The notes under the pieces were generated by a model. The model searched no databases. It saw only the letters and a list, made by a program, of their open reading frames with translations, and was not told the origin of the DNA. A program made the position numbers and the translations under genes. This document shows, piece by piece, positions 29,068-39,927 of a DNA stretch of 64,000 nucleotides. Every line of letters starts with the position of its first letter. The first letter of the stretch is position 1. This DNA comes from Acetobacteraceae bacterium (lineage in GTDB: Bacteria; Pseudomonadota; Alphaproteobacteria; Acetobacterales; Acetobacteraceae): positions 1,024,501 through 1,088,500 of the forward strand of contig CP154827.1 of assembly GCA_039613835.1 (NCBI GenBank), in the 5' to 3' direction.

Positions 29068-29784
29068 TCAGCTCCGCTCTTCTGACTGACGGGACAGGAT
29101 CGCGGCAAACTCAATCCCGAAGGAATTGAGACGCTCCGCGAAAAGGTCCAGAGCGCCGCTGGTGACGTTATACGCGACATAAGCCGGAATGGCCGTCAGG
29201 AGCCCGATCGCCGTGGCGAAAAGGGCCTCGGAGATACCCGGCGCGACGACGGCGAGGTTGGTATTATGCTGCGCGGCAATGGACCCGAAAGCGTGCATAA
29301 TGCCCCAGATCGTCCCGAACAAGCCGATAAAAGGCGCGACCGGGCCAATTGTCGCCAGCGCGATCAGCCGCTTGCCAAGGCGATCCATCTCCCGCGTGAC
29401 GGTGATGGTGATGGCGCGATCGACACGTTCCCGCACGCCACCACGGCTCATATCCGCACCGTTGATCTGGGCGGAGCGCCGCCATTCCCCCATCGCCGCG
29501 CCGAAAACGGCGGCCATGGGGTTGGAGGGTTTCGCCCCTTCCGCTTCATAAATATCGTCGAGACTGCCGCCGGACCAGAAGCGCTCCTCAAAAGCGTCCG
29601 CTTCATGATTGACGCGCCGGACCGACATATATTTTTCAATGATGACGGCCCAGACAAAGGCGCTGCAAAAAACGAGCCCCAGAATGACAAGCTGCACGAC
29701 GATGGATGCGTGCATGAAAAGGTGCAACGGGGACAGGTTGATCGCTTGCGCCCCCAGATTTGCTGTATCTACCGTACGATCCAA
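29068..29784 (-). CDS. tolQ: Proton channel protein TolQ
   Basis: 238-aa MotA/TolQ/ExbB family protein with three membrane helices: one near residues 25-47 (VVQLVILGLVFCSAFVWAV) and two in the C-terminal half, with the conserved block IGLFGTIWGIMHAF and the pore helix ALFATAIGLLTAIPAYVAYN. TTG start at 29784. It is the first tol gene after ybgC, the usual ybgC-tolQRAB-pal-cpoB order. Confidence 0.95.
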   Translation of the reverse strand: MDRTVDTANLGAQAINLSPLHLFMHASIVVQLVILGLVFCSAFVWAVIIEKYMSVRRVNHEADAFEERFWSGGSLDDIYEAEGAKPSNPMAAVFGAAMGEWRRSAQINGADMSRGGVRERVDRAITITVTREMDRLGKRLIALATIGPVAPFIGLFGTIWGIMHAFGSIAAQHNTNLAVVAPGISEALFATAIGLLTAIPAYVAYNVTSGALDLFAERLNSFGIEFAAILSRQSEERS

Positions 29785-29874
29785 TCCAACCTCCCTGGGG
29801 AGGCCCGCCTCCCCGTATACACCTCAGGACTCGCGCCCTGATTTTGCTTTCTTTACGATGATTTGCTGCCCGCG

Positions 29875-30294
29875 TCACCTATCGAGATGGGCCGCGCGGT
29901 ATGCACCCAATGCTGACACAATCTGCGGCGGGAAACGCCCGGGCCTGTTCGTGGCACGATCAAGGCAGACAAGCTCAACTTCCAGACGCGCACATTCCTC
30001 GCCCTTGCGCTCAATCACCTGCCTTATAATCGATCGCGAGATGGAAGTTTCCATTTCTTCCGAGTAGACGATGATCTCATCATCAAGGTAAATCGGCTTG
30101 CGGTAATGGACGGTCAGGCTGCGCACGAGAAAGACACGTTCTTCCTCCTCCGCCAGTTGCTGGAGGGAAATCCCATTCTGGCGCAACAGCTCCGTCCGTG
30201 CACGATCGGCGAAGTGCAGATAGCGCGCGTGATAGACAATCCCTGCCGCGTCCGTATCTTCGTAATAAATATGAACGGAAAATTCATGGCGCAT
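29875..30294 (-). CDS. ybgC: YbgC-type acyl-CoA thioesterase
   Basis: Hot-dog thioesterase of the Tol-Pal operon, acting on short or malonyl-type acyl-CoA/ACP. About 139 aa. The signature [19 protein letters not shown] contains the catalytic Asp. ATG at 30294 ([14 protein letters not shown]). The open frame extends to 30321, but the extra residues overlap ruvB further and look non-native. With this start it overlaps the ruvB stop by 11 nt. Confidence 0.9.
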   Translation of the reverse strand: MRHEFSVHIYYEDTDAAGIVYHARYLHFADRARTELLRQNGISLQQLAEEEERVFLVRSLTVHYRKPIYLDDEIIVYSEEMETSISRSIIRQVIERKGEECARLEVELVCLDRATNRPGRFPPQIVSALGAYRAAHLDR

Positions 30295-31345
30295 CGATGG
30301 ATCCATCAAACGGGAGGTCACTTTGCATCACGGCATTTTTGGGCGGCTTCAGGCCCAGATGCGCCCAGCCCCGTTCACCCAGGACGCGCCCCCGCGAGGT
30401 GCGCATGATCAATCCCTCCTGAATCAAATAGGGCTCAACAACATCTTCAAGGCTGTCGCGCGCCTCGGACAAGGCTGCGGCAAGTATTTCAATACCGACC
30501 GGCCCACCATGATGGAACGTCGCAATCCGCATCAGATAACGCCGGTCCATCGCGTCCAACCCGATGGGGTCGACCTCCAGCCGCGTGAGGGCCGCATCCG
30601 CCATCTCCCGCATGATAGCGCGGTCTCGCGGTGCCCCGACAGCCGCGAAATCCCGCACGCGGCGCAGCAGGCGTCCGGCAATGCGCGGCGTCCCGCGTGA
30701 GCGACGGGCAATTTCCGCGGCGCCGTCTTCCGTCAAATTGACACCGAGGCGCACCGCACCGCGACTGACGATCGCACGCAATTCCTCAGGCGAATAAAAG
30801 ATCAGCCGCAACGGAATACCGAAGCGATCTCGGAGGGGCGCAGCCAACAAACCGGCGCGCGTTGTGGCAGCGACCAATGTGAAAGGTGGCAGGTCAATCC
30901 GCACGGATCTCGCCGCGGGCCCCTCACCGATAATCAGATCGAGCTGATAATCCTCCATGGCGGGATAAAGGATTTCCTCAATGGCCGGCTGCAGGCGGTG
31001 AATTTCATCAATGAAAAGCACATCACGCGGCTGGAGATTTGTCAGAATAGCGGCGAGATCCCCGATCCGTTGAATGACCGGCCCGGATGTTGCCCGGAAA
31101 CCAACCCCCAACTCCCGCGCGACGATCTGGGCAAGGGTGGTTTTGCCTAACCCTGGCGGACCGTGGAGAAGCACGTGGTCCAGCGCATCGCCCCGCTCCC
31201 GGGCAGCCTGGATGAAGACGGAAAGATTCTCGCAACTGGCGCGCTGGCCCGTAAAGTCATCAAGCGTTTGCGGCCGCAATGTGCTCTCGGAAAAATCATC
31301 CTCTTTCCGTTCAGGGTCGAGGATACGGTCCGCTGGGGCGCTCAT
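30284..31345 (-). CDS. ruvB: Holliday junction branch-migration helicase RuvB
   Basis: AAA+ motor that drives branch migration on RuvA-bound Holliday junctions. 353 aa. It has Walker [11 protein letters not shown], Walker [12 protein letters not shown], sensor [19 protein letters not shown] (a RuvB signature), arginine finger DRFGIPLRL and a C-terminal winged helix. The ATG overlaps the ruvA stop (31342-31345, ATGA). It is intact. Confidence 0.97.
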   Translation of the reverse strand: MSAPADRILDPERKEDDFSESTLRPQTLDDFTGQRASCENLSVFIQAARERGDALDHVLLHGPPGLGKTTLAQIVARELGVGFRATSGPVIQRIGDLAAILTNLQPRDVLFIDEIHRLQPAIEEILYPAMEDYQLDLIIGEGPAARSVRIDLPPFTLVAATTRAGLLAAPLRDRFGIPLRLIFYSPEELRAIVSRGAVRLGVNLTEDGAAEIARRSRGTPRIAGRLLRRVRDFAAVGAPRDRAIMREMADAALTRLEVDPIGLDAMDRRYLMRIATFHHGGPVGIEILAAALSEARDSLEDVVEPYLIQEGLIMRTSRGRVLGERGWAHLGLKPPKNAVMQSDLPFDGSIDAP

Positions 31346-31944
31346 CGTCCGAGTTCTTTCAGCGTCAGGCCCAGGATTTTCTCCAGATTCGCCCCTTCAT
31401 GGCTTTTAATAATGCGAGTCAGGACATCCCAGACTTCCACCCGGCGGAAACCGAGGCTTTCCAAAGCCGTCATGGCCTCACCCTCAAGAGAGGAGGATAT
31501 GCCCGGCGTTGTCGGACCAGCGACCGACGCGGATTCAGGCAGGCTCGCCGTTTTTGCCGAAAGCTCGGAAATGATGCGGCTTGCCAGGCGCGGCCCGACT
31601 CCCATCGCGCGGGCGAGTTGGGCCTTGTCGCCACTGGCGATGATCAGCGGCAGGGTCTCTGGCGGGCAGACGGAAAGGATCGCGAGCGCGACTTTCGACC
31701 CCACACCCTGCACCGTCGTCAAGGTGCGGAACCAGGCGCGCTCCCCCTGCGAAGCAAAACCGAAGAGCTGGATCGCATCCTCACGCACATGCATCTCAAT
31801 CAGCAGCGTCGCCTTTTCGGATGAAGGTGGCAAGTGCGATAAGGTTGGGCTGGATACGGAGACAACATACCCCACGCCGTTAACGTCAATCAGGCAGTGA
31901 TCAAGCTCCGTTGCGACGACATGTCCGACGAGGCGTCCGATCAT
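31342..31944 (-). CDS. ruvA: Holliday junction protein RuvA
   Basis: 200-aa tetrameric junction-binding protein. It has an N-terminal OB fold ([20 protein letters not shown]), tandem helix-hairpin-helix motifs ([29 protein letters not shown]) and a C-terminal RuvB-contacting domain ([16 protein letters not shown]). Both ends overlap neighbours by ATGA, so ruvC-ruvA-ruvB is translationally coupled. Confidence 0.97.
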   Translation of the reverse strand: MIGRLVGHVVATELDHCLIDVNGVGYVVSVSSPTLSHLPPSSEKATLLIEMHVREDAIQLFGFASQGERAWFRTLTTVQGVGSKVALAILSVCPPETLPLIIASGDKAQLARAMGVGPRLASRIISELSAKTASLPESASVAGPTTPGISSSLEGEAMTALESLGFRRVEVWDVLTRIIKSHEGANLEKILGLTLKELGR

Positions 31945-32447
31945 GCCATGCGCCTTCCTCGGGCATAAGCGGCGTGGCTTGCACGATGATGGGCGTGGCA
32001 GATGGCCACGGCCAGCGCATCCGACGCATCTGCTTTTTTTATGATGGCACCGGGAAGGAGACGCGTGATCATGAGAGTCACCTGTTCCTTCGTGGCTGCA
32101 CCCGTCCCCACGACAGATTTTTTGACTTGCTTGGCACCGTATTCCGCCACAAGTAACCCCTCATAGGCCGGCACTAAAAGTGCAACGCCGCGCGCATAGC
32201 CAAGTTTGAGGGTGGAAGCGCCATTGCGATTGACGTACGTCTCCTCCACTGCGGCTTCCTGGGGGGTAAATTCTCTGATGAAAGCCGTCAAAGCGCCATG
32301 GAGCTCACACAGGCGATGCGGCACGGACTCATCGCCGTCACTGCCAATCACGCCGGAAGCCACGTGGCGCATAAGGTTGCCCTCAACATCGATAATGCCC
32401 CAACCTGTAAAGCGCAGACCCGGGTCAATGCCGATCAGCCGCTTCAT
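31941..32447 (-). CDS. ruvC: Holliday junction resolvase RuvC
   Basis: 168-aa endonuclease that nicks Holliday junctions symmetrically. The catalytic acidic residues are visible in GIDPGLRFTGWG, AVEETYVNRNGAST and DASDALAVAICHAHH. Start at ATG 32447, directly after the yebC stop (32448). It overlaps ruvA by ATGA. It is intact. Confidence 0.97.
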   Translation of the reverse strand: MKRLIGIDPGLRFTGWGIIDVEGNLMRHVASGVIGSDGDESVPHRLCELHGALTAFIREFTPQEAAVEETYVNRNGASTLKLGYARGVALLVPAYEGLLVAEYGAKQVKKSVVGTGAATKEQVTLMITRLLPGAIIKKADASDALAVAICHAHHRASHAAYARGRRMA

Positions 32448-33197
32448 TCAGGCAGCCAGGGCCCGCGCGACGTCGTCAGGGAGGTCAAAATTGGCGTAAA
32501 CGGCCTGCACATCGTCATTATCTTCCAGCACGTCAATCAATTTAAGGACAGAACGCGCCGTTTCCTCATTCAGCACCACGCTGTTTTCCGGCCGCCAATC
32601 CAGCTTTGCGGCCTGCGGCTCCCCGAAACGCGCTTCAAGCGCGTCGCGCACGGCAAAGAAGGTCTCCATCGCGCAGGTGATCTCATGCCCGTCTTCCGTC
32701 AGGAGGAGATTATCGGCGCCAGCTTCAATCGCAGCATCCAGCATCTCCTCCTCACTTGCCACTTCGGTCGGGAAGTTGATGATCCCGACATGCGCGAACA
32801 TGAAGGAAACGGAATTGCTCTCACCGAGCGAGCCACCATGTTTTGAGAAAGCGGCGCGCACTTCACTCGCTGTGCGGTTACGATTATCCGTCAGACCTTC
32901 CACAATGATGGCGACGCCCGCCGGGCCATAACCCTCATAGCGGACTTCGGTGTAATCATCCCCTACCCCCGCCCCGGAGGCTTTTTTGATGGCCCGCTCG
33001 ATATTATCCTTCGGCATGTTGATTTCACGCCCGGCCGTCATGGCCGCACGCAGACGCAGATTGGCCGTCGGGTCCGGCGACCCGGAGCGCACCGCGACGG
33101 TAATTTCGCGCAGGACTTTCGCGAATTGCTTGGCGCGTTTCGCATCCTGCGCATCTTTGCGGTGCATAATGTTTTTGAATTGTGAATGGCCGGCCAT
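32448..33197 (-). CDS. yebC: YebC/PmpR family protein
   Basis: 249-aa YebC/TACO1-type protein, reported in different bacteria as a transcriptional regulator or a factor easing ribosome stalling. Start [18 protein letters not shown] at ATG 33197 is diagnostic; the open frame upstream to 33389 is the shadow of the secA 3' end. Conserved blocks are [28 protein letters not shown] and the [10 protein letters not shown] region. It precedes ruvCAB in the usual order. Confidence 0.95.
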   Translation of the reverse strand: MAGHSQFKNIMHRKDAQDAKRAKQFAKVLREITVAVRSGSPDPTANLRLRAAMTAGREINMPKDNIERAIKKASGAGVGDDYTEVRYEGYGPAGVAIIVEGLTDNRNRTASEVRAAFSKHGGSLGESNSVSFMFAHVGIINFPTEVASEEEMLDAAIEAGADNLLLTEDGHEITCAMETFFAVRDALEARFGEPQAAKLDWRPENSVVLNEETARSVLKLIDVLEDNDDVQAVYANFDLPDDVARALAA

Positions 33198-33219
33198 TCT
33201 TACCCCCGGGCTAAGCGTG

Positions 33220-35931
33220 TCACGCCAATCGACCGTGACAATGTTTAAACTTCTTGCCGGACCCGCAGGGGCACGGCGCGTTACGTGGCGTTTCTTCCAT
33301 CGCGTTGAACGACAAAATCTCGGGCGACGGGTCCTTATCCATCCGCGGCACCACATTGCCATCCACCCCGATGACCTCATCATGCGCAAAGGTCATCTGA
33401 GCGCCAAATACATCCTGTCGCGTCTCCGCAAAAGCCTCTGCCTCACGCGGGGAGAGAATTTCAATGCGGGAAAGTGTGGATATTGTCCGATACCGTAACT
33501 CATCCAGCATATTGGAGAAGAGGTTAAAAGCCTCATGCTTATATTCATTTAACGGGTCACGTTGTCCATAGGCGCGGAGGCCGATCCCTTCACGAATCCG
33601 GTCAAGGGCATGGAGATGCTCCTTCCAGACGGAGTCAAATGTCGTCAGCAGGGCCTGCTTTTCGATGCTGCGCATCAAAGCGGGGCCGATATTGGCGGCG
33701 CGGGCAGCGGCGGATTGCGTCGCCTGCTCTTCCACCCGTGCGGAAACGACATCCCGATCCACGCCATCCTCCTGCGCCCAATTCTGAACCGGGACATCGA
33801 GGACGAGAAGTTGATGCAGATCCGTTTCAAGATCCGCGCTTTCCCATTGTTCGGGGAAGGATTTTTCAGGGATACGCGCCGCGACCGCATCCTCGATCGC
33901 ATGGGCGCGCATTTCCTCAATCACACTGGAGACATCCTCCATCGCTATATATTCACGCCGATGCTGATAGACCTCCTTGCGCTGATCATTCATCACATCA
34001 TCATATTTGAGGATATTTTTACGCAGGTTGAAATTGCGGGCCTCGACTTTTTTCTGCGCGCGCTCCAGCGCTTTATTGAGCCAGGGATGAACAATCGCCT
34101 CCCCCTCTTTCATACCCAGTTTCTTCCAGAGTGACCCCATTTTCTCACCGCCATAAATGCGCATGAGGTCATCTTCCAGTGACAGGAAGAAACGTGAGTA
34201 GCCCGGATCACCCTGACGGCCGGAACGTCCGCGTAACTGATTATCGATCCGTCGGCTTTCATGGCGCTCTGTGCCGATAACGAAGAGTCCCCCCAGGGAT
34301 TTGACGCGCTCGTGGTCCTCCGCCACTTTGGCGCGCAAATCAGCCTCACGCGCGGCGCGTTCATTTTCATCTTCAATGGCGGCGATCTGCTGCTTGATCA
34401 ACATCTCGACATTACCGCCCAGTTTGATATCCGTCCCGCGCCCCGCCATGTTGGTAGCGATGGTGATGGAGCCGGACGCCCCGGCCTGCGCGACGATCTG
34501 CGATTCCATCTCATGGAAACGGGCATTCAGCACCTGATGCGGCACGCCACGTTTTTTGAGCAGAGCGGAGAGATGCTCACTTTTTTCGATGGATGTCGTG
34601 CCGACAAGGACAGGCTGGCGCGTCGCCGCAACTTCGGAGATGAGATCGGCCACCGCATCAAATTTCTCTCGCGCGGTGATATAAATTTCATCATCTGTGT
34701 CGATACGGGCGACCGGGACATTGGTCGGGATTTCCACGACATCAAGCTTGTAGATCTCGGCGAATTCATCCGCTTCCGTCATGGCCGTGCCGGTCATGCC
34801 TGATAATTTTGGATAGAGGCGAAAATAATTCTGAAAGGTGATCGAGGCCAGAGTCTGGTTTTCAGGCTCAATCTCAACTTTTTCCTTGGCTTCCAGTGCC
34901 TGGTGAAGCCCATCGGAATATCGCCGCCCATCCATCATGCGGCCGGTAAACTCGTCAATAATAACGACTTTGCCATCCCGCACGATATATTCGACATCAC
35001 GCTGGTAGAGCGTATAAGCCCGCAGGGATTGCTGCACATGATGCGTGACCGCGACATTTTGCAGGTCATACAACCCGCCATCTGACAGGACACCAGCATC
35101 GCGCAGGGCGTCTTCAACCGCATCCGCGCCCTGCTCCGTCAAAATAACGGAACGCGCTTTTTCATCTTTTTCATAATGCTGAGCTGATTTGACCAGTTCT
35201 GCGACCACCACATCGACGGCGCGGTAAAGTTCCGACGTGTCGTCGGTCGGGCCGGAGATAATCAGGGGCGTCCGGGCCTCGTCAATCAAGATACTATCCA
35301 CCTCATCGACGATGGCATGATAAAATGGCCGCTGCACCATCTCTGAGAGGCCATATTTCATATTATCGCGCAGATAATCGAAGCCGAACTCGTTATTTGT
35401 GCCGTATGTGACGTCAGCCGCGTAAGCTTCCCGACGCTCCTCATCCGATATGTTGGAGACGATCACGCCGGTTTTGAGGCCCAGAAAACCATAAAGCCGA
35501 CCCATCTCCTCTGCATCGCGACGCGCAAGATAGTCATTGACCGTGACGACATGTACACCCTTGCCCTGAAGGGCGCTGAAATAAGCAGCGAGGGTTGCGA
35601 CGAGGGTTTTACCCTCACCCGTGCGCATTTCGGCAATTTTGCCGGCATCCAGCACCATACCACCGACAAGCTGCACATCAAAGTGCCGCATGCCGAGCAC
35701 ACGCCGGGATGCCTCGCGACAAACGGCGAAAGCTTCCGGCAAGATTTTCGACGGTGCCTCCCCGGCGGTGATCCGCGCACGGAAATCATACGTCCTGACG
35801 CGCAAAGCGTCGTCACTCAAGGCCTGCATCTGGGGCTCAAGGGCATTGATTTCGGGCACACGCCGCTGAAAGGCTTTGAGCGAACGCTCATTTGCGGTAC
35901 CAAAAAGCGCACGGGCGAGAGATCCGAACAT
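33220..35931 (-). CDS. secA: Preprotein translocase ATPase SecA
   Basis: Motor of the Sec export pathway. 903 aa. It has the nucleotide site [20 protein letters not shown]-like box [16 protein letters not shown], preprotein cross-linking region, second nucleotide domain ([30 protein letters not shown]) and the C-terminal SecB/zinc tail [15 protein letters not shown]. The ATG at 35931 ([11 protein letters not shown]) is the family start; the open frame continues to 36021 without homology. It is divergent from the parvulin gene across about 277 bases of AT-rich promoter sequence. It is intact. Confidence 0.97.
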   Translation of the reverse strand: MFGSLARALFGTANERSLKAFQRRVPEINALEPQMQALSDDALRVRTYDFRARITAGEAPSKILPEAFAVCREASRRVLGMRHFDVQLVGGMVLDAGKIAEMRTGEGKTLVATLAAYFSALQGKGVHVVTVNDYLARRDAEEMGRLYGFLGLKTGVIVSNISDEERREAYAADVTYGTNNEFGFDYLRDNMKYGLSEMVQRPFYHAIVDEVDSILIDEARTPLIISGPTDDTSELYRAVDVVVAELVKSAQHYEKDEKARSVILTEQGADAVEDALRDAGVLSDGGLYDLQNVAVTHHVQQSLRAYTLYQRDVEYIVRDGKVVIIDEFTGRMMDGRRYSDGLHQALEAKEKVEIEPENQTLASITFQNYFRLYPKLSGMTGTAMTEADEFAEIYKLDVVEIPTNVPVARIDTDDEIYITAREKFDAVADLISEVAATRQPVLVGTTSIEKSEHLSALLKKRGVPHQVLNARFHEMESQIVAQAGASGSITIATNMAGRGTDIKLGGNVEMLIKQQIAAIEDENERAAREADLRAKVAEDHERVKSLGGLFVIGTERHESRRIDNQLRGRSGRQGDPGYSRFFLSLEDDLMRIYGGEKMGSLWKKLGMKEGEAIVHPWLNKALERAQKKVEARNFNLRKNILKYDDVMNDQRKEVYQHRREYIAMEDVSSVIEEMRAHAIEDAVAARIPEKSFPEQWESADLETDLHQLLVLDVPVQNWAQEDGVDRDVVSARVEEQATQSAAARAANIGPALMRSIEKQALLTTFDSVWKEHLHALDRIREGIGLRAYGQRDPLNEYKHEAFNLFSNMLDELRYRTISTLSRIEILSPREAEAFAETRQDVFGAQMTFAHDEVIGVDGNVVPRMDKDPSPEILSFNAMEETPRNAPCPCGSGKKFKHCHGRLA

Positions 35932-36208
35932 AATAGTCCTTTTGACAACCAGAAGCTGAACGACTTCAGAAACAAGGCGAGAGATTCTAACACCAACACC
36001 ATCTATCGCCAACACCTGCATTTACCAGGTCAAGTCCGATGTCGCGGCTTCTTACCCCCTGCAACCTTGTTGAAAGGCGCGCTGGCCGCGTTCTCCCGCC
36101 TGGGAGGGGGTTTTATTAAATTACGATTATTTAGCCGCCGCGTCTTGTTATGCTACCTCAAAGCCTTCATAATCCGCGACCGACGCAATTCTTTGAGGGT
36201 TAAACAAC

Positions 36209-37102
36209 ATGCGGCTTATCCGCTCCGCGCTCCTTGGCGCCATGATCATTTCCAGCACAGCTTTGTCGTCCTCGGTTATCGCGGCGCCCGCTCCGGCGAA
36301 ATCGACAGTGCCTGTCCCCGCAGCAAAAGAAAATGAAAACCCCCTTATTGCCTCCGTTAATGGCGAGAAGATCTATCTTAACGAGGTCAGACAGGCCGCT
36401 GCCAACCTGCCCCCTCAATTGCAGCGCCTCCCTGTCCAGACGATCATCGGCGCGTTGACGAACCAGATGATCAGCCAGAAAGCGGTTCAGATCGCTGCAG
36501 AGCGTGATGGGCTGGCCAAGAAGCCTGAAGTCAAGGCCATGATGGAGAACGCGGCAAACAGCGCGTTACAGAACGCCTATCTCTCCGAGAGAGTCCGCCC
36601 GATGGTGACGGATGCCGCCATCCAGCAGGCTTATCAGAAAGATTACGAAGCCCATAAAAACGATATTGAGATCCACGCGCGCCACATCCTTGTCGCGACG
36701 GAAGTGCAGGCGAAAGATGTCATTTCCCAGTTAAAAAAAGGTGCAAACTTCGCCGATCTGGCTAAAAAACTTTCCACCGATAAAGGCACGGGTGCGAGTG
36801 GCGGCGATCTCGGTTGGTTCAAGAAAACCGACATGCTTCCGGCTTTCTCGGATGCTGCTTTCAAAATGAAGCCTAATACCGTCAGCCAGAGACCGGTTAA
36901 AACGCAATATGGCTGGCACGTGATTGAAGTTCTCGGCAGCCGCAAGGCGAAAGTGCCGCCCTTGAATGAGGTGCGGGAGGAAATCCGTCAGCAGCTCGTG
37001 CGTGAAGACGTGCAGAAAGTGGTGCAGAACGCCATGTCGCAAGTCAAAATCGTCCATTACGACGATAAAGGCAAAGCTGTGGCGCCGACCAAGGCGAAAT
37101 AA
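36209..37102 (+). CDS. Periplasmic peptidyl-prolyl isomerase, parvulin/SurA-like
   Basis: 297-aa exported foldase. A signal peptide (LIRSALLGAMIISSTALSSS, cleavage near VIAAPA) is followed by a helical chaperone-like N-domain (about residues 45-150). A single parvulin domain follows (HARHILVATEVQAKDVISQL, FADLAKKLSTDKG, GGDLGWFKKTDMLPAF, TQYGWHVIEVLGSR). It resembles the PpiC/PrsA-like foldases of alphaproteobacteria more than two-domain SurA. ATG 36209 with GAGGGT upstream. An intrinsic terminator follows. It is divergent from secA, a sensible pairing for envelope traffic. Confidence 0.9.
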   Translation: MRLIRSALLGAMIISSTALSSSVIAAPAPAKSTVPVPAAKENENPLIASVNGEKIYLNEVRQAAANLPPQLQRLPVQTIIGALTNQMISQKAVQIAAERDGLAKKPEVKAMMENAANSALQNAYLSERVRPMVTDAAIQQAYQKDYEAHKNDIEIHARHILVATEVQAKDVISQLKKGANFADLAKKLSTDKGTGASGGDLGWFKKTDMLPAFSDAAFKMKPNTVSQRPVKTQYGWHVIEVLGSRKAKVPPLNEVREEIRQQLVREDVQKVVQNAMSQVKIVHYDDKGKAVAPTKAK

Positions 37103-37134
37103 TTTCGAATAGGCGATCTCAGCCATATTTATCG

Positions 37135-37177
37135 GGGCCCGGCTTTTACGACAGCATTGTCGGGCCGGGTCCCTTTT
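37135..37177 (+). terminator. Intrinsic terminator after the parvulin gene
   Basis: A stem of about 9 bp (37135-37143, GGGCCCGGC, with 37164-37172, one G-U) is followed by TTTT at 37174-37177. It lies 33 nt past the stop and separates the gene from argJ. Confidence 0.75.
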
Positions 37178-37245
37178 GATTCAGCCGCCGCGAAACGCCG
37201 TCCCCAACGATTTACTCTCTTAGAGTGCAGAAAAGGACCCAGATC

Positions 37246-38481
37246 ATGGCCAATATTACCTCCGTCTCCCCTTTGGCGTGCCCCTTGCCGTCATTCATAC
37301 CGGTCAAGGGTGTGCGTCTCGGCGCGTCGGCGGCGCAGATCAAATATATGGACCGGCCTGATCTGATGATGATGGTGTTTGATAAAGGCACGTCGGTTGC
37401 AGGAGTCTTCACGAAAAGCCGCTGCCCGGGGGCGCCGATTGACTGGTGCAAAGCCTGCCTTTCACTCGGTAATGCGCGGGCGCTGGTCGTTAATTCGGGC
37501 AATGCCAATGTCTTTACCGGGCGGGCGGGGGCGCAGGCGACGCAGGTCACGGCCGCCCATGCCGCGCGGCTGATCAGCTGTGCGTCATCCGAGGTTTTTC
37601 TGGCATCAACAGGGGTCATCGGGGAGATTTTACCTACTCAGAAAATCACCGATGCTCTGCCTGGTTTATTCAGCAGCCTCACGGCTGAGGGTTGGGAAGA
37701 CGCAGCCCGTGCCATCATGACGACGGATACCTTCCCGAAAGCCGTGTCCAAGCAGGTGAAAATCGGCGACACGATGGTGACGATCCAAGGCATCGCCAAG
37801 GGAAGCGGCATGGTCGCGCCCGACATGGCAACGATGCTGGCCTTTATCACGACGGATACCCGGATTGGCCATGACGCGTTGCAGACGCTCGTCTCTAGCA
37901 ACATAGAAACCAGTTTCAACAGCATCACGGTCGATTCCGACACGTCCACCTCGGACATGGTCCTCGCATTCGCGACCGGTGCCGCCGCAAACGACAAGAT
38001 CCGTGACGTGAATGACCCATCTTTTGCCGATTTCCGCCGCGCCTTCGCGGACACGATGCAGGAACTCGCCATTATGATCGTCAAAGATGGGGAAGGCTTG
38101 AGTAAGCTGATCGAAATTGATGTCTCGGGCGGCGTCGACTCGCATTCTGCAAGGCGTATCGGGCTGTCTGTCGCCAACTCGCCCCTCGTCAAAACCGCAA
38201 TTTCAGGTGAGGATGCGAATTGGGGCCGGATCGTCATGGCCGTAGGGAAAAGTGGTGAGCCTGCCAATCGGGATACGCTTTCCGTCGGGATTGGCGGTCA
38301 CTGGATCGCGCGTAACGGCATGTTACTTGTGGGTTATGAGGAAGCCCCCATTCAGAAGCACCTGCATGAGCGCCACGTTACCATTCAGATTGATCTCGGC
38401 CTTGGCAATGGAGCAGCGCGGATTTGGGGTTGCGATCTGACCCATGGTTATGTCGATATTAATGGTTCCTACCGCAGCTGA
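37246..38481 (+). CDS. argJ: Glutamate N-acetyltransferase/amino-acid acetyltransferase (ornithine acetyltransferase)
   Basis: It recycles acetyl from N-acetylornithine to glutamate in arginine synthesis. About 411 aa, the family length, as a self-cleaving Ntn-type proenzyme. The cleavage site is the Ala-Thr bond of PDMATMLAFITTD, the Thr becoming the nucleophile. Other blocks are VFTKSRCPGAP, VVNSGNANVFTG, STGVIGEILP, ITVDSDTSTSD and the C-terminal YVDINGSYRS. ATG 37246 follows AAAAGGA; GTG 37225 is in frame but lacks support. It is intact, in contrast to hisC. Confidence 0.95.
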   Translation: MANITSVSPLACPLPSFIPVKGVRLGASAAQIKYMDRPDLMMMVFDKGTSVAGVFTKSRCPGAPIDWCKACLSLGNARALVVNSGNANVFTGRAGAQATQVTAAHAARLISCASSEVFLASTGVIGEILPTQKITDALPGLFSSLTAEGWEDAARAIMTTDTFPKAVSKQVKIGDTMVTIQGIAKGSGMVAPDMATMLAFITTDTRIGHDALQTLVSSNIETSFNSITVDSDTSTSDMVLAFATGAAANDKIRDVNDPSFADFRRAFADTMQELAIMIVKDGEGLSKLIEIDVSGGVDSHSARRIGLSVANSPLVKTAISGEDANWGRIVMAVGKSGEPANRDTLSVGIGGHWIARNGMLLVGYEEAPIQKHLHERHVTIQIDLGLGNGAARIWGCDLTHGYVDINGSYRS

Positions 38482-38570
38482 TTTCGGGCGATTTGACACG
38501 TGGCCCGGCTCCATAAGGTGCGGATGGGGTGCAGCGCAGCACTGTTTTCAATGAGGTCGGAGCCGCCATC

Positions 38571-39326
38571 ATGACGCATCCAGACAATCGCCCGTCGGGT
38601 CAGAAGCCGAGTCTCCCGGACGATATCAGGAAGTCGCTTATCCGGGATGGGTTCGTTTTCAAACCGGGTCAGGAGATGAAACCGACCTTCACCCCGCAGG
38701 AACTGCAAGACTGGCCCCGTTTTGCGGAGAGCTGGAACCATCTCGGGCTTGATCGTTACATGGCGGATGGGGGTCGCTATCGCCGCCGCCGCTATGGGGT
38801 TTTCTCGCTTCATCGTGGACATATCACGGCCAAGCAGCACCAGCCTCATTACCAAAGCCGCGACTATAATACGTTGAATGGCGGCGTGCAGAGGTGGTTC
38901 AGCCCGGTTGAGGAAGCAACGGGACGAAACCCATTTCTGCTTAAAATCCTTCGTAATCTCTATCATCTCGCCACAGATTTGACGTCAGACGCCGCCCAGC
39001 CTGAAAAATGGCATGCGGAAATGCATCAATTCCGGATCGAGGTTGCGGAGGAAGGGACAGGCAATCCGACGCCGGAGGGGCTTCATCGAGATGGTGTTGA
39101 CTGGGTCTGGGTCATGATGGCGGCGCGACAGAATGTCGCGGAGGGCGAAACATCAATCCATGATCTGTCGAAGAAGGAAGTCGGACGCTTCACCCTTCGC
39201 AACCCGTTAGACAGTGCATTCGTTGATGATCACCGGGTCTATCATGGTGTGACGCCCATCACCCGGGTCGATCCTTCCGCGCCGGGACATCGCGACGTCC
39301 TGGTTGTCACAATCCGTCGCGCCTGA
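38571..39326 (+). CDS. 2OG-Fe dioxygenase family protein
   Basis: About 251 aa, matching the family often labelled 2OG-Fe dioxygenase (BsmA/amino-acid hydroxylase-like). The metal-binding HxD appears as GLHRDGVDWVWV and the distal His as VYHGVTPI. An Arg (TIRRA) near the end could bind 2-oxoglutarate. Known relatives hydroxylate free amino acids; the substrate here is unknown. Start chosen at ATG 38571 (MTHPDNRPSG). The stop overlaps the next ORF's ATG (TGATG at 39324-39328), so both were translated together. It is intact. Confidence 0.75.
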   Translation: MTHPDNRPSGQKPSLPDDIRKSLIRDGFVFKPGQEMKPTFTPQELQDWPRFAESWNHLGLDRYMADGGRYRRRRYGVFSLHRGHITAKQHQPHYQSRDYNTLNGGVQRWFSPVEEATGRNPFLLKILRNLYHLATDLTSDAAQPEKWHAEMHQFRIEVAEEGTGNPTPEGLHRDGVDWVWVMMAARQNVAEGETSIHDLSKKEVGRFTLRNPLDSAFVDDHRVYHGVTPITRVDPSAPGHRDVLVVTIRRA

Positions 39327-39801
39327 TGACATCAAATGAGAGGTCAAAGCTTTTGCAATCATCTTTTTATCGCCGGAGCCTCCTGCTATGCGCCATCTGG
39401 AGCAGTGCACTGGCCCTGAATGCCGTCGGAGCGCGGGCTGCACCGAAATCAGTGACACTCACGACGCCCGCAACGCCGGCGATCGAAAGCCTCGCACGGC
39501 AGCTTAATGCGGAGGCGATAAAGGATGCGCGCAGTCATCATGATGACCCGATCATCCTCGTAACCGTGGCGGATCTGGGCCGTTCAAAGCGTCAGCAAGT
39601 ACTTTTCACGCAATTGCAATCGGTTATGCGACATCCATCTTTCTCGGTGAAAAAGGTCGCTGGACCGAAGTCTATAATGACGTGACAGGCGACATCACCA
39701 TTTTGCCAACTGCCCATCACGGGCTCTATGATCTCGGTCTCAGCAAAGGGCGCAAGCGGATCTGGAACGGTACCGAGTATATAGACCCGCTTGACCGATG
39801 A
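39326..39801 (+). pseudogene. Small exported protein of unknown function, frameshifted
   Basis: The first 105 codons encode an N-terminal signal anchor (LLLCAIWSSALALNAVGARA, cleavage near ARAA) and a short domain ending in VLFTQLQS. A frame change near 39628 then leads into FLGEKGRWTEVYNDVTGDI and ILPTAHHGLYDLG ... RKRIWNGTEYIDPLDR, ending at 39801. The two halves together look like one small periplasmic protein of about 155 aa. I do not recognise the family's function. It overlaps the dioxygenase stop. One indel separates the halves, so it could be a recent lesion or an error. Confidence 0.7.
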
Positions 39802-39811
39802 ACTTTTCTGA

Positions 39812-39878
39812 GAAATGGCCCGGATAGGCGGTTAAAGACGCGTTTCGAGTACAGCGTCGCGTCCATACGGGCCATTTC
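39812..39878. terminator. Large inverted repeat between convergent genes
   Basis: Perfect 11-bp outer arms (39812-39822 GAAATGGCCCG; 39868-39878 CGGGCCATTTC) enclose a second pair (GACGCG/CGCGTC). It lies between the convergent small pseudogene and the first DUF2235 gene; a bidirectional terminator is the simplest reading. Confidence 0.55.
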
Positions 39879-39927
39879 CTATCGCGTCATGCGATGCGTT
39901 CGATATAGAGAGACCAGGCTTCCCAGC

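Noticed and set aside
33198..33389. 64-residue N-terminal extension of YebC
   Set aside because: It overlaps the secA 3' end, is Arg/Trp-rich without homology, and MAGHSQFKN is the known family start.
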